Below, one piece after another: positions 45,545 through 53,523 of a DNA stretch of 64,000 bases. Both the position numbers and the translations under genes were made by a program. Source of the stretch: Kocuria soli (GTDB lineage Bacteria; Actinomycetota; Actinomycetes; Actinomycetales; Micrococcaceae); contig NZ_RKMF01000004.1 of assembly GCF_003797835.1 (NCBI RefSeq), positions 62,001 through 126,000 of the forward strand. Reading direction: 5' to 3'. Under the pieces are notes generated by a model. That model saw only the letters and a list, made by a program, of their open reading frames with translations, was not told the origin of the DNA and ran no database searches. Each line of letters starts with the position of its first letter. The first letter of the stretch is position 1.

Positions 45545-46996
45545 TCAGTCCAGGTCCAGTCCCAGGAGGGCGTTCTCGACCACTTCCGTCAGGGACGGGT
45601 GGATCCAGTACTGGCCGCGGGCGATGTCCTGTACGGTCTGCCCCGTACTCATCGCCTGGATCAACGGTTGGATCAGGATCGAGGCGTGCGGGCCGATCAG
45701 GTGTGCGCCCAGGAGTTGTCCGGTCGCCGGGTCCGCGATCACCTTGCAGACACCACGACGGTCCTCCATGGCCCACCCGTAGGCCACGTCGCCAAAGGCC
45801 TGGGACTTCACGGCGACCCGTTCGTGTTGCGCCCGGGCCTGGTCCTCGGTCATCCCGACGGAGGCGATCTCCGGGTGGGTGAACACGGCGGCCGGAATGA
45901 ACCGGTGGTCCGCTGCCACCGGGTCCTCGGGATGAATCACGTTGTGCGCGACGACCCGCGCCTCATGGTTGGCCACGTGCTTCAACTGCGCGGGTGAGCA
46001 GATGTCCCCCAGTGCCCACAGTCCGTCCATGACGTTCCCGTCCGCATCGAGCACCCGCTGGTACTCGTCCACCCGGAGCAGCCCGCTCTCCGGATCGATG
46101 CCGAGCCCCGCGGCGGCCGGATCCAACAGGTCCGTGTTCGGACGACGTCCGGTGGCCATGAGGACGACGTCGGCCACATCCTCCCGTGTTCCCGGCCCCT
46201 CAACGGTGCTCTGCTGGGCCGCGTCCCTTCGGTCCTCCTCCGGTGCGGTCCGGGTGGAGCGCACCGTCACGGTTCCGTCGTCGGCGGGCACGATCGCGTG
46301 CGGGGTCCATCCGAGCTGCAGATCCCACTGGTCCTGCGCGGATTCCCGGAAACGTTCGGCGATCTCCCGGTCCTGCCCGCGCAGGAGGCGGTCGGAGCGA
46401 TTCAGCTGGGTCACGTGCGCACCAAGACCGTGGAAGATGTGCGCGAACTCTGCCGCGATGTACCCGCCTCCCACGATCACCACGCGAGCCGGCCACTCGG
46501 GCAGGCGCATCACGGTGTCCGAGGTGTGCACCTGCGGCAGGTCCAGTCCTGGCAGATCCGGAAGCTCCACGCGGGACCCTGAGGCGATCACGATCTTGGG
46601 CGCCGTGAGTTCCTGGCCGGAGTCCGTGACCAGGGTCCTGGGGCCCGTGAATCGCACGTGCTCCTGGTACACGGTGACGTTGGGCAGGGACCGCCGGTAG
46701 TCCAGACCCCCTTCGGAGATCGCGTCGATGCGACCGAAGATCCGGTCCCTGATCGCGGGCCAGTCGACGTCGGCCGCATCGACGTCGACAGTGACGCCAA
46801 GGGGACCCAGTTCCCGCGCGGACTGGGCGACTTCTGCCGGGTAGACGTACATCTTGGTGGGGATGCAGCCCACGTTCAGGCAGGTTCCACCGAACGTGCC
46901 GCCGTCGATGATGGCGACGTCCAAGTTCTCGTAGTCGGGGCCGAGCAGGGAGTTCCCCGATCCGGACCCGATGATGATCACATCGTGTGCGCGCAT
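45545..46996 (-). CDS. mtr: mycothione reductase
   Basis: A flavoprotein disulfide reductase that regenerates mycothiol from mycothione with NADPH. The FAD motif is DVIIIGSGSGN, the redox-active Cys pair is in GTCLNVGCIPTKM, the NADPH motif is VVIVGGGYIAAEFAHI, and the C-terminal active-site His-Pro is in YWIHPSLTEVVENALLGL. Mycothione reductases have GSGSGN rather than GGGPGG, favouring Mtr over lipoamide dehydrogenase. The length of 483 residues includes a short Thr/Ala/Glu insertion near residue 255. No ribosome site precedes the ATG; TAGGAT is placed for a leaderless message. Confidence 0.92.
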   Translation of the reverse strand: MRAHDVIIIGSGSGNSLLGPDYENLDVAIIDGGTFGGTCLNVGCIPTKMYVYPAEVAQSARELGPLGVTVDVDAADVDWPAIRDRIFGRIDAISEGGLDYRRSLPNVTVYQEHVRFTGPRTLVTDSGQELTAPKIVIASGSRVELPDLPGLDLPQVHTSDTVMRLPEWPARVVIVGGGYIAAEFAHIFHGLGAHVTQLNRSDRLLRGQDREIAERFRESAQDQWDLQLGWTPHAIVPADDGTVTVRSTRTAPEEDRRDAAQQSTVEGPGTREDVADVVLMATGRRPNTDLLDPAAAGLGIDPESGLLRVDEYQRVLDADGNVMDGLWALGDICSPAQLKHVANHEARVVAHNVIHPEDPVAADHRFIPAAVFTHPEIASVGMTEDQARAQHERVAVKSQAFGDVAYGWAMEDRRGVCKVIADPATGQLLGAHLIGPHASILIQPLIQAMSTGQTVQDIARGQYWIHPSLTEVVENALLGLDLD

Positions 46997-47002
46997 TGGA
47001 TC

Positions 47003-47008
47003 ATCCTA
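47003..47008 (-). promoter_or_regulatory. mtr leaderless -10 box
   Basis: TAGGAT on the minus strand is followed by exactly 6 bases and then the mtr ATG, so the transcript should begin with the start codon. The divergent parA-like gene has a TAAACT (47060-47065) on the other strand. Confidence 0.6.
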
Positions 47009-47105
47009 AATCCGCTGACTCTCCGGGTCGGTCACGCGGGTTGATCTGCAGCTACTGGCTAAACTGGCGACCGCCTCCCCGTCGTCGAACTCCCCGAAGG
47101 ACACC

Positions 47106-47909
47106 GTGCAGATCGTCAGCATCTCCAGCCTCAAAGGCGGAGTCGGCAAATCCTCCGTCGCCCTGGGCCTGGCCTCCGCGGCTCTCGAGAACGGTCTCCG
47201 AACCCTGGTGGTCGACCTGGACCCGCACGCGGATGCGACCACGGGGCTAGGTGTCCACGCGCCGTCCCGCAACACGGTCGGACGTGTCCTGGCCAAACGG
47301 GGCAAGTCGGGTGCGCTCGGTGGCATCGCCGTGGCGTCACCCTGGTCCGAGGCCCACGATCCGGCGGCCGGTTCCCGGGGGTCACTCGACGTCGCCCCGG
47401 GATCCTCGCAGTCCTCGCATTTCGACAGGGCCACCTACAAGGGGTCGGAACTCGACCGGCTAAGCCGGGCGTTGACGGGTTTGGAATCGCGGTACGACCT
47501 GGTCCTGGTGGACTGCCCGCCCAACCTCAATGCACTGACGCGCATGGCCTGGGCCGCCTCCGACAAGGTCCTCTCCGTCGCGGAGCCGTCCCTGTTCTCC
47601 GTGGCCGGAACTCAGCGGACCATGACCGCGATCGCCCAATTCGAACGCGGTTCCCGGTGGGCGGTGGACTCCGCGGGTGTGGTGATCAACAAGGTGGACA
47701 TGGATTCCGCCGAGCACCAGCACCGGGTCCGTGAACTCAATGAGTTGTTCGGCCACCTGGTGGTGGATCCCGTGATCCCGGAACACCCGGTCTGGCAGCG
47801 CGCCCAGGGTGCCGCGTGGCCGATCCACCGGTGGCCGGGTGACGACGCACGCGATCTGGCGCAGCGTTTCTCGACGATCGTGCGCGGGCTGGTCAACAGC
47901 GTGAAGTGA
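47106..47909 (+). CDS. orphan ParA/MinD-type ATPase
   Basis: A 267-residue P-loop ATPase. The deviant Walker A box is SLKGGVGKSSVALGLA near residue 8, with LVVDLDPHADATTGLG (Walker A') and YDLVLVDCPPNLNALTRMA (Walker B). GVVINKVDMDS follows the usual pattern. No ParB gene or clear centromere repeats are adjacent, so it is not a complete partition system. Its place beside the ftsR/garA set suggests a link to division or growth control, but this is inference. GAAGG lies 5 bases before the GTG. Confidence 0.88.
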   Translation: MQIVSISSLKGGVGKSSVALGLASAALENGLRTLVVDLDPHADATTGLGVHAPSRNTVGRVLAKRGKSGALGGIAVASPWSEAHDPAAGSRGSLDVAPGSSQSSHFDRATYKGSELDRLSRALTGLESRYDLVLVDCPPNLNALTRMAWAASDKVLSVAEPSLFSVAGTQRTMTAIAQFERGSRWAVDSAGVVINKVDMDSAEHQHRVRELNELFGHLVVDPVIPEHPVWQRAQGAAWPIHRWPGDDARDLAQRFSTIVRGLVNSVK

Positions 47910-47915
47910 TCACTG

Positions 47916-47943
47916 CACACGGTCGTCGCTCGGCGGCCGTGTG
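47916..47943 (+). terminator. convergent hairpin between parA-like and merR genes
   Basis: CACACGG and CCGTGTG (7 pairs) enclose a 14-base loop that can pair partly (CGTCG/CGGCG). It lies 6 bases after the ParA-like stop and before the merR stop on the other strand. Confidence 0.5.
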
Positions 47944-47962
47944 AGGGGTGACCGAGCGTTGG

Positions 47963-48577
47963 TCAGGAAACGTTCTTCTGGCGACGGGCCCGCCGCGCGG
48001 AGAGCTCGTCCCCGGGGAACTCCGTCTCCTCGCCGTCGCCGTTGGCTTCGGGAAGGCTCGCCAGGCTGCCTTCGACCTCACGCCACACGCGACCGACGGC
48101 GATGCCGAACACGCCCTGTCCCCCCTGCACCAGGTCGATGACCTCTTCCTGAGAGGTGCACTCGTAGACGGAGGCGCCGTCGCTCATGAGGGTCAACTGG
48201 GCCAGGTCCTCGATGCCGCGTTCCCGCAAGGCGATGACGGCCGAACGGATCTGCTGCAGGGACACCCCGGTGTCCAGGAGGCGCTTCACGATCTTGAGGA
48301 CCACGATGTCGCGGAAGCTGTAGAGCCGCTGCGACCCCGATCCCTTGGCGCTGCGAACCGTGGGCTCCACGAGTTCGGTGCGGGCCCAGTAGTCGAGCTG
48401 ACGGTACGTGATGCCCGTGACCTTGCAGGCGGTGGCACCGCGGTACCCGACGGTGTCGTCGAGCACCTGCCGCTCGTCGTCGAAGAGCACGCCCTGCGTT
48501 CCTCCGGCGAGCGAGGTGAAAACAGGCAGTGTCAGTTCTTCGGCAAGCGGAGCATCGACGTGATCGGTGTCCTTCAC
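47963..48577 (-). CDS. MerR-family regulator (Rv1830-like)
   Basis: A transcription regulator of 204 residues. The winged-helix part is GATACKVTGITYRQLDYWARTELVEPTVRSAKGSGSQRLYSFRDIVVLKIVKRLLDTGVSLQQIRSAV. The effector-less C-terminal part has VYECTSQEEVIDLVQGGQGVFGIAVGRVWREVE. It matches Rv1830 in sequence features and position (one gene beyond the bifunctional nuclease). Rv1830 homologues affect growth rate and division genes in mycobacteria. The GTG start (VKDTDHVDAPL) is chosen for GGGAGG 6 bases upstream; the longer open frame is not conserved-looking. Confidence 0.88.
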   Translation of the reverse strand: MKDTDHVDAPLAEELTLPVFTSLAGGTQGVLFDDERQVLDDTVGYRGATACKVTGITYRQLDYWARTELVEPTVRSAKGSGSQRLYSFRDIVVLKIVKRLLDTGVSLQQIRSAVIALRERGIEDLAQLTLMSDGASVYECTSQEEVIDLVQGGQGVFGIAVGRVWREVEGSLASLPEANGDGEETEFPGDELSARRARRQKNVS

Positions 48578-48893
48578 GCAGGTCCTCCCGGCCTTGGGCG
48601 CCGACCCGGAGGACAGCGGCATGTGCAGATCGTGGTGTAAAGCAGAGGGTCCGCCGGTCCAATGCCCCTGAAACACCGTCCCGGTCGCTCCTCGGTCGAG
48701 GAGTCGTGGGCGGCGGCGAGGGGCACGGAAGAACCGACTTGAAAGTGACGGTAGACGGGCGCGGGCCCGTAAGCAAAGACCTTGGCGCTCAACGCGATCG
48801 TGTCGCACCGGGACGGGTGTGACCGTTGACCCGCCCGTTGCCTGAAAACACGCCCCGGATCGACCCACAACCGGCCCAGAGGCGCGGTCAAGA
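48578..48893 (-). promoter_or_regulatory. intergenic region with merR promoter
   Basis: This 316-base gap has no gene I can support. On the minus strand TTGGAC (48657-48662) and TACACC (48634-48639) are spaced 17 bases and would give a leader of about 50 bases to the MerR gene. The rest shows nothing clear. Confidence 0.45.
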
Positions 48894-49430
48894 TCACTTC
48901 AAGAAGTCCTCGGGGTCGATCGTGTCCAGGAAGTCTCGGAATTGTCGGACCTCTTGTTCCGCACCGTCCGCCCCGGTTCGGCCAGCCGCGTCGGCTTCCT
49001 CCGGGCGTTCCTCGCGCAGTTCGCCGTCGCCGGTCATGACCAGACCGGCGGCCTCGAGCACGCCGTCCGAGCACAACACCGGGCAGTCGACGCGCGCCGC
49101 CAGGGCAATGGCGTCCGAGGCGCGGGAATCCACCACGGATCCGTCGTCGAAGACCAACGCCGCATGGAACACGGTGCCCTCCACGGTGTGGATCCTGACC
49201 TTCTCCAGGTTCCGACCGAAGGCCTTGGCCACCTCGAGCAGCAGATCATGGGTCAGCGGACGGGGCGGTTCAATGCCTTGGACGGCGAAGACGATCGACG
49301 TCGCCTCGTTGGTGCCGACCCAGATGGGGACGTGGCGGCGCCCTGCGGCTTCACGCAGCACGACCACCGGCTGCGACGACGGCACGTCCAGCCGTACGCC
49401 GGCGATCTCCATGAGGTGTTCGCGTTGCAT
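48894..49430 (-). CDS. bifunctional nuclease family protein
   Basis: A 178-residue protein of the DUF151/BFN family (Rv1829-like), implicated in DNase/RNase activity in plants, with unclear bacterial roles. The family core is MEIAGVRLDVPSSQPVVVLREAAGRRHVPIWVGTNEATSI through THDLLLEVAKAFGRNLEKVRIHTVEGTVFHAALVFDDGSVVDSRASDAIALAARVDCPVLCSDGVLEAAGL. The tail is acidic and ends DTIDPEDFLK. An ATG at 49430 has GGGAG 9 bases upstream; the family start MEIAGV is at 49412. It lies between ftsR and the Rv1830-like gene, the conserved order. Confidence 0.9.
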   Translation of the reverse strand: MQREHLMEIAGVRLDVPSSQPVVVLREAAGRRHVPIWVGTNEATSIVFAVQGIEPPRPLTHDLLLEVAKAFGRNLEKVRIHTVEGTVFHAALVFDDGSVVDSRASDAIALAARVDCPVLCSDGVLEAAGLVMTGDGELREERPEEADAAGRTGADGAEQEVRQFRDFLDTIDPEDFLK

Positions 49431-49499
49431 GGGCTCGGCTCCCTCGGTTCTGTCCTGGTTGGCTGCGGTGGTGTGCGGGCCCTCGACGAGCGGTCCGGG

Positions 49500-50327
49500 C
49501 TAGTCCTCGACGTCGAGCCGGTCCTGGATGTCTTCCAGCCGCCCCACGACCATCGACGCGTGGATGCTCAGACACAGCTGGGTGATCTCCCCGGCGCGCT
49601 CACTGGCCCTCTTGGCAGCCACGGAACTACGTTTGGCGACCTCGGGAGCGATGGCCTGCTCCACCAGACCAATTTCCCGGTCGGCGGCCTGTCGCAACGT
49701 GCGCAGGTGACGCGGTTCGACGCCGTGGTCACGCAGAGCCCTCGCGGCCCCCGCGATCACCAGATCGTGACGGTCGAAGCCACCGGCTCGTTCGTGCAGC
49801 AGACCGAAGCTGATCAGTTCCCGGACCAGCGGGATGCCCGCACCGGACTGTCGGCAGAGTTCGCGCATGGTCAGCGGCTCGCTCTGCTCGACCGGGGCCT
49901 GTTGAGGGACCGCGGCCGCGTCCCCCACCGAGGTGGCGTGGGCATCCTCGGGTGCGTCGGGGTCCTGTGCACCGCTTGGGGACGACGTGGTGGGTGTCCC
50001 CGTGGCGACATCGTCGACGCCGTCTGCCCCCTTGACCAGGGCTTCGAGCTGACCCGCCTCCGAGAGTTCCCGGATGACCTTGAGCGGAAGGTAGCGCTCC
50101 CGTTGCAGAATCAGGACATGCCGCAGACGTTGCAGATCCTCCGGGGAGAACTTGCGGTAGCCCGAGGGAGTACGGGCGGGGTGCAGCAGGCCCTGGTCCT
50201 CCAGGAACCGGACCTTGGAAGCGGTGACGTCTGGGAACTCGGGCTGCAGTTGCTTGAGCAGCGCGCCCATTCCGATGCGGCGCACCTGCGCCGGATCGAC
50301 GGTTTCCGAGGTTCCGGGTGAACTCAC
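49500..50327 (-). CDS. ftsR: MerR-family regulator FtsR
   Basis: Matches the actinobacterial regulator FtsR (Rv1828/Cg1631), which in Corynebacterium glutamicum activates ftsZ. The DNA-binding domain is IGMGALLKQLQPEFPDVTASKVRFLEDQGLLHPARTPSGYRKFSPEDLQRLRHVLILQRERYLPLKVI. A variable acidic linker follows, then a conserved C-terminal domain (TMRELCRQSGAGIPLVRELISFGLL to the end). The GTG at 50327 lies 1 base after the garA stop; the ribosome site is poor, so the exact start is unsure. With it the protein is 275 residues. It is cotranscribed with garA. Confidence 0.88.
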   Translation of the reverse strand: MSSPGTSETVDPAQVRRIGMGALLKQLQPEFPDVTASKVRFLEDQGLLHPARTPSGYRKFSPEDLQRLRHVLILQRERYLPLKVIRELSEAGQLEALVKGADGVDDVATGTPTTSSPSGAQDPDAPEDAHATSVGDAAAVPQQAPVEQSEPLTMRELCRQSGAGIPLVRELISFGLLHERAGGFDRHDLVIAGAARALRDHGVEPRHLRTLRQAADREIGLVEQAIAPEVAKRSSVAAKRASERAGEITQLCLSIHASMVVGRLEDIQDRLDVED

Positions 50328-50328
50328 C

Positions 50329-50784
50329 TCAGGAGCGACCGTCGGCAGTGCGCGCCGAACGGTAGAAGACGAAACAGAACTTGCCCAGACGCACCTCGTC
50401 CCCACTCTTCAGCAGCACCGAGTCCACGCGGTCGTTGTTGACATAGGTGCCGTTGAGCGAGTTGTCGTCCACGAGTTCGTAGGAGTTGTCCCGGCGAATG
50501 AACCCCGCGTGGCGACGTGAGACGGTGACGTCGTCCAGGAAGACATCGGCCTTCGGGTGACGGCCGGCGGACACCTGGTCCGTGTCCAGCAGGAAGCGCG
50601 AACCGCGGCCGCGGGGGTCCACCTGGACCAGCAGCGCGGTGTTGGGCGGCAAGGCGTCGACGGCTGCCTTTTCCTCGTCCGACAAACGGTGCCCAGAGAC
50701 CTGGGACAGGATGTCGGAGACGATCTGGATCGAGGTCGTTTCCGGGCCGGCGGACGGGATGTTGCGCTCGGACGGCGTGGTCAT
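50329..50784 (-). CDS. garA: FHA protein GarA/OdhI
   Basis: A phospho-switch that inhibits 2-oxoglutarate dehydrogenase and controls glutamate metabolism when unphosphorylated. The N-terminal ETTS motif (Thr 16 and 17, in AGPETTSIQIVSD) is the site used by PknB and PknG in mycobacteria and corynebacteria. The FHA domain follows (LLDTDQVSAGRHPKADVFLDDVTVSRRHAGFIRRDNSYELVDDNSLNGTYVNNDRV). The length is 151 residues, typical. The ATG is preceded by GAGGAGG at a long spacing. It heads the garA-ftsR pair. Confidence 0.94.
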   Translation of the reverse strand: MTTPSERNIPSAGPETTSIQIVSDILSQVSGHRLSDEEKAAVDALPPNTALLVQVDPRGRGSRFLLDTDQVSAGRHPKADVFLDDVTVSRRHAGFIRRDNSYELVDDNSLNGTYVNNDRVDSVLLKSGDEVRLGKFCFVFYRSARTADGRS

Positions 50785-50950
50785 GATTCCCGCGATCCTC
50801 CTCTGGTGCTCAAGAGACTGTGGTGTTCGGCGACCCCGTGGGGAAGGGAAGGAACGAGCCGGCCGGACGTTGTGACTTGTGGCTGGACGTTCGGCCACGA
50901 TCCCACACCCCCACAAGGTGCTCGTGTGACCTGACGGACAACCTCGCCAC

Positions 50951-50956
50951 AGTCTA
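50951..50956 (-). promoter_or_regulatory. possible garA promoter -10
   Basis: TAGACT on the minus strand lies about 165 bases before garA in the divergent 253-base gap with ktrB. No good -35 is visible. The implied leader is long and has no feature I recognise. Confidence 0.35.
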
Positions 50957-51024
50957 GCCATGTCGGACGACAACCGAGCACGGTGCGACGTCCGGTGAAC
51001 GAGGCCGCCGAGCGGGACCGGGTG

Positions 51025-51030
51025 TACTTT
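51025..51030 (+). promoter_or_regulatory. ktrB leaderless -10 box
   Basis: TACTTT preceded by TG lies 7 bases before the GTG at 51038, with no ribosome site between, so the transcript probably begins at the start codon. Confidence 0.55.
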
Positions 51031-51037
51031 GTGTCCT

Positions 51038-52498
51038 GTGCCCCTCGAAGAGGACTTGTACCGGCTGACAACGCGCATCCGCTCCCGGCGCCCCCAGCCG
51101 TGGATGGTGTCGGCTCGCCGCTGGTTCATCCGCCCCCAACCCGCCCCTGGCTCACGAAGAGCCCGCGCCACCTCAGCCGGACGCACCGCACAGATGCTGG
51201 TCACCGGTTTCGCCGTCGTACTCGCGCTGGGTACCGCGGCGCTCATGCTCCCGTTCGCCACGCCCGGGCCCGGTCACGCAAGTTTCATGGAAGCGCTGTT
51301 CACGGCCACGTCATCTCTGTGCCTGACGGGGCTGATCGTGGTCGACACCCCCACGTACTGGACCACGTTTGGTCAAGTGGTCATCCTGGCGCTGATCCAG
51401 ATCGGTGGGTTCGGCGTGATGACCTTCGCGACGATGATCGGCATCTTCATGTCACGGCGCTTCGGGCTCGGCCTGCGGGTGGCCGTGGCCTCCGAGACGC
51501 GTTCGACGGGGCCGGGCGAGATGCGCCACGCGGTCAAACGCATCGTGTTCACGATCGTCGCAGTGGAGACCGCCGTGGCCCTGCTGCTGGCCGCGCGATT
51601 CGCAACGGGCTACGGCTACTCCCCCGGCAAGGCGCTGTGGCACGGGGTGTTCCACTCGATCTCCGGGTTCAACAACGCCGGATTCGCCCTGTACACGGCC
51701 AACCTGATGGATTTCGACGGCGACCCGCTGGTGCTGTTGCCGATCGCCGCCGCCGTGATTGTGGGCGGGCTGGGCTTTCCCGTGATCGTGGAACTGCTGC
51801 GCCACATCCGAGTACCCAGGCTCTGGTCGATGACCACGCGCATGATGGTGGTGGGCACCCCGGTGTTGTTGCTGGGCGGGACGGCGTTCCTGCTGCTGGT
51901 CGAGTGGGGCAACCCGACCACACTGGGCCCCATGGGCTTCGGAGACAAACTGCTCAACGCCTTCTTCCAGTCCACCATCACCCGCACGGCCGGGTTCAAC
52001 TCCGTGGACCTGGCAGGCATGCATCCCGTGGCCTGGTTCGGCATGGACTTCTTGATGCTGGTGGGTGGCGGCTCCGCGGGGACGGCCGGTGGTCTGCGAA
52101 TCACCACGGTGCTGGTGCTGCTGTTCGTCGCCTGGACCGAAGTCCGGGGACAACAGGCCGTCAACGTTCTGGGCCGCAGGCTCTCGCGTTCCGTGCAGCG
52201 CGAGGCGTTGACCATCGTGGTGCTGTCGATGGCGATCCTGGTCACCGCCCAGATGGGCTTGATGCTGCTCGAACCGGACCTCGGTCTGGACCGGCTCTTG
52301 TTCGAATCCGTCTCTGCCTTCGCCACGGTGGGGCTGTCCACGGGAATCACCGCCCAGATCGGTACGGGTGGGCAGCTGATCCTGATCGCCCTGATGTTCA
52401 TCGGCCGTCTGGGCCCCACCACGATCGCCGCTGCCATCGCTGCGCAGGACACGACCCGCACGTGGGAACTGCCCAAGGAACGCCCGTTGATCGGATGA
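51038..52498 (+). CDS. ktrB: K+ uptake membrane subunit KtrB/TrkH
   Basis: The ion-conducting subunit of a Trk/Ktr potassium transporter. Four pore loops are visible: TATSSLCLTGL, HSISGFNNAGFAL, TITRTAGFNSVDL and SAFATVGLSTG, each with the filter Gly. About eight membrane segments are seen in 486 residues. The GTG at 51038 is chosen because TACTTT is positioned for a leaderless message; a TTG three codons earlier is the alternative. The regulatory partner ktrA follows after a 123-base gap that holds a large palindrome. Confidence 0.93.
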   Translation: MPLEEDLYRLTTRIRSRRPQPWMVSARRWFIRPQPAPGSRRARATSAGRTAQMLVTGFAVVLALGTAALMLPFATPGPGHASFMEALFTATSSLCLTGLIVVDTPTYWTTFGQVVILALIQIGGFGVMTFATMIGIFMSRRFGLGLRVAVASETRSTGPGEMRHAVKRIVFTIVAVETAVALLLAARFATGYGYSPGKALWHGVFHSISGFNNAGFALYTANLMDFDGDPLVLLPIAAAVIVGGLGFPVIVELLRHIRVPRLWSMTTRMMVVGTPVLLLGGTAFLLLVEWGNPTTLGPMGFGDKLLNAFFQSTITRTAGFNSVDLAGMHPVAWFGMDFLMLVGGGSAGTAGGLRITTVLVLLFVAWTEVRGQQAVNVLGRRLSRSVQREALTIVVLSMAILVTAQMGLMLLEPDLGLDRLLFESVSAFATVGLSTGITAQIGTGGQLILIALMFIGRLGPTTIAAAIAAQDTTRTWELPKERPLIG

Positions 52499-52508
52499 CC
52501 CCGGCACC

Positions 52509-52577
52509 CTCCGCCGAACCCTCACGAAACTCGCGCGTGAGGGCGTGAAGCGCGAGTTTCGCGAGGGTTCGGCGGAG
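52509..52577. repeat. palindromic element, copy 1
   Basis: Arms 52509-52535 and 52551-52577 (27 bases each, one mismatch) enclose a 15-base loop. The core GAACCCTCRCGAAACTC is shared with copies at 59684 and 61560. It lies 10 bases after the ktrB stop and 44 bases before ktrA, so an RNA hairpin would form inside a presumed operon. It lacks a T-run. Confidence 0.9.
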
Positions 52578-52621
52578 GATGGGCAGAGACAGCGCGACTC
52601 AAGACTTTGAAAGGACGCCAA

Positions 52622-53335
52622 GTGTTCAACCAACGTGGCCGTGAGCATGCATCACGCCAGGAGTCCCGCCGCGGCCACCTCCGCTCGGCGGTGGTGATCG
52701 GGCTGGGCCGATTCGGCTCGGCCCTCGGTCAGGAGCTCATGGACAGCGGCGTGGAGGTCCTGGCCATCGACGACGACCCCAAGGTGGTCCAGGAGTTCAA
52801 GGGCCAGTTCACCAGCGTGGTCCGCGCGGATGCCACCTCTCAACAGACACTGGAGGAGCTGGGTGTCTCCGACTTCGCCGCCGTCGTGGTGGCCATCGGT
52901 ACGGACCTGGAAGCCTCGGTCCTGACCACCTCCAGGCTCCTGGCCATGGAGAACGTTCCGGAGATCTGGGCCAAGGCCATTTCGGAGGCCCACGCCCAGA
53001 TCCTGGAACAGCTGGGGGTGACGCACGTGATCCGCCCGGAACACGACATGGGCCTGCGGACGGCGCACCTGCTGATCGGCCACGCCCTGGACTTCGTCTC
53101 GCTCGACGGCGGTTTCGCGCTCATTCGCTGCCAACCCCCGGCCGCCACGCAGCAACGCCCCTTCGACACGCTCAACCTGCGCCAGAAGTACGGGGTCACC
53201 GTGGTCGCCCTGCGTCGCAATGGGCAGCAATGGAGCCCGATGGAACCCGGCACCATGCTCTACGACGACGATGAGATCATGGTCACAGGCACCAAGCACG
53301 ACGTCGAACACTTCGCGGGCCTAGACTCGAACTAG
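52622..53335 (+). CDS. ktrA: K+ uptake regulatory subunit KtrA/TrkA
   Basis: A cytosolic RCK subunit gating KtrB. The RCK_N Rossmann motif is AVVIGLGRFGSALGQELMDSGVEVLAIDDD (Gly-x-Gly-x-x-Gly then Asp), with VVRADATSQQTLEELGV following. The RCK_C part is at TLNLRQKYGVTVVALRRNGQQWSPMEPGTMLYDDDEIMVTG. The GTG (VFNQRGREH) is chosen for AAAGGA 6 bases upstream; an in-frame TTG lies five codons earlier. The length is 237 residues. Confidence 0.93.
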   Translation: MFNQRGREHASRQESRRGHLRSAVVIGLGRFGSALGQELMDSGVEVLAIDDDPKVVQEFKGQFTSVVRADATSQQTLEELGVSDFAAVVVAIGTDLEASVLTTSRLLAMENVPEIWAKAISEAHAQILEQLGVTHVIRPEHDMGLRTAHLLIGHALDFVSLDGGFALIRCQPPAATQQRPFDTLNLRQKYGVTVVALRRNGQQWSPMEPGTMLYDDDEIMVTGTKHDVEHFAGLDSN

Positions 53336-53352
53336 TCATACCCCATGGGGTA

Positions 53353-53370
53353 CCGGGGGCCTCGCCCCGG
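53353..53370 (+). terminator. probable ktrA terminator
   Basis: CCGGGG and CCCCGG enclose a 6-base loop 18 bases after the ktrA stop. Just before it, TACCCCATGGGGTA (53339-53352) is a perfect 14-base palindrome that could strengthen the structure. Confidence 0.55.
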
Positions 53371-53523
53371 ACCACCTCGCATTCCGTGACCCGAACTGCC
53401 CAGCGATCGCCGACTCCACGCGGCATCCTCCCGGATCATTCGTGACCCACCCACAGCGAGCATCGGGTGGTCCGAGCCACGGCCGACACGATCCGCACCC
53501 CGTGTGCGGGCGGGAGAAGCGGC

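Noticed and set aside
45545-46996. Reading mtr as dihydrolipoamide dehydrogenase
   Set aside because: The FAD motif GSGSGN and the C-terminal WIHPSLTEVVENAL fit mycothione reductase better, and no 2-oxoacid dehydrogenase genes are adjacent.
50983-52548. A 521-codon frame overlapping ktrB in another frame
   Set aside because: The product is dominated by Arg/Gly/Pro/His and has no membrane pattern. ktrB in its own frame has all four pore loops.
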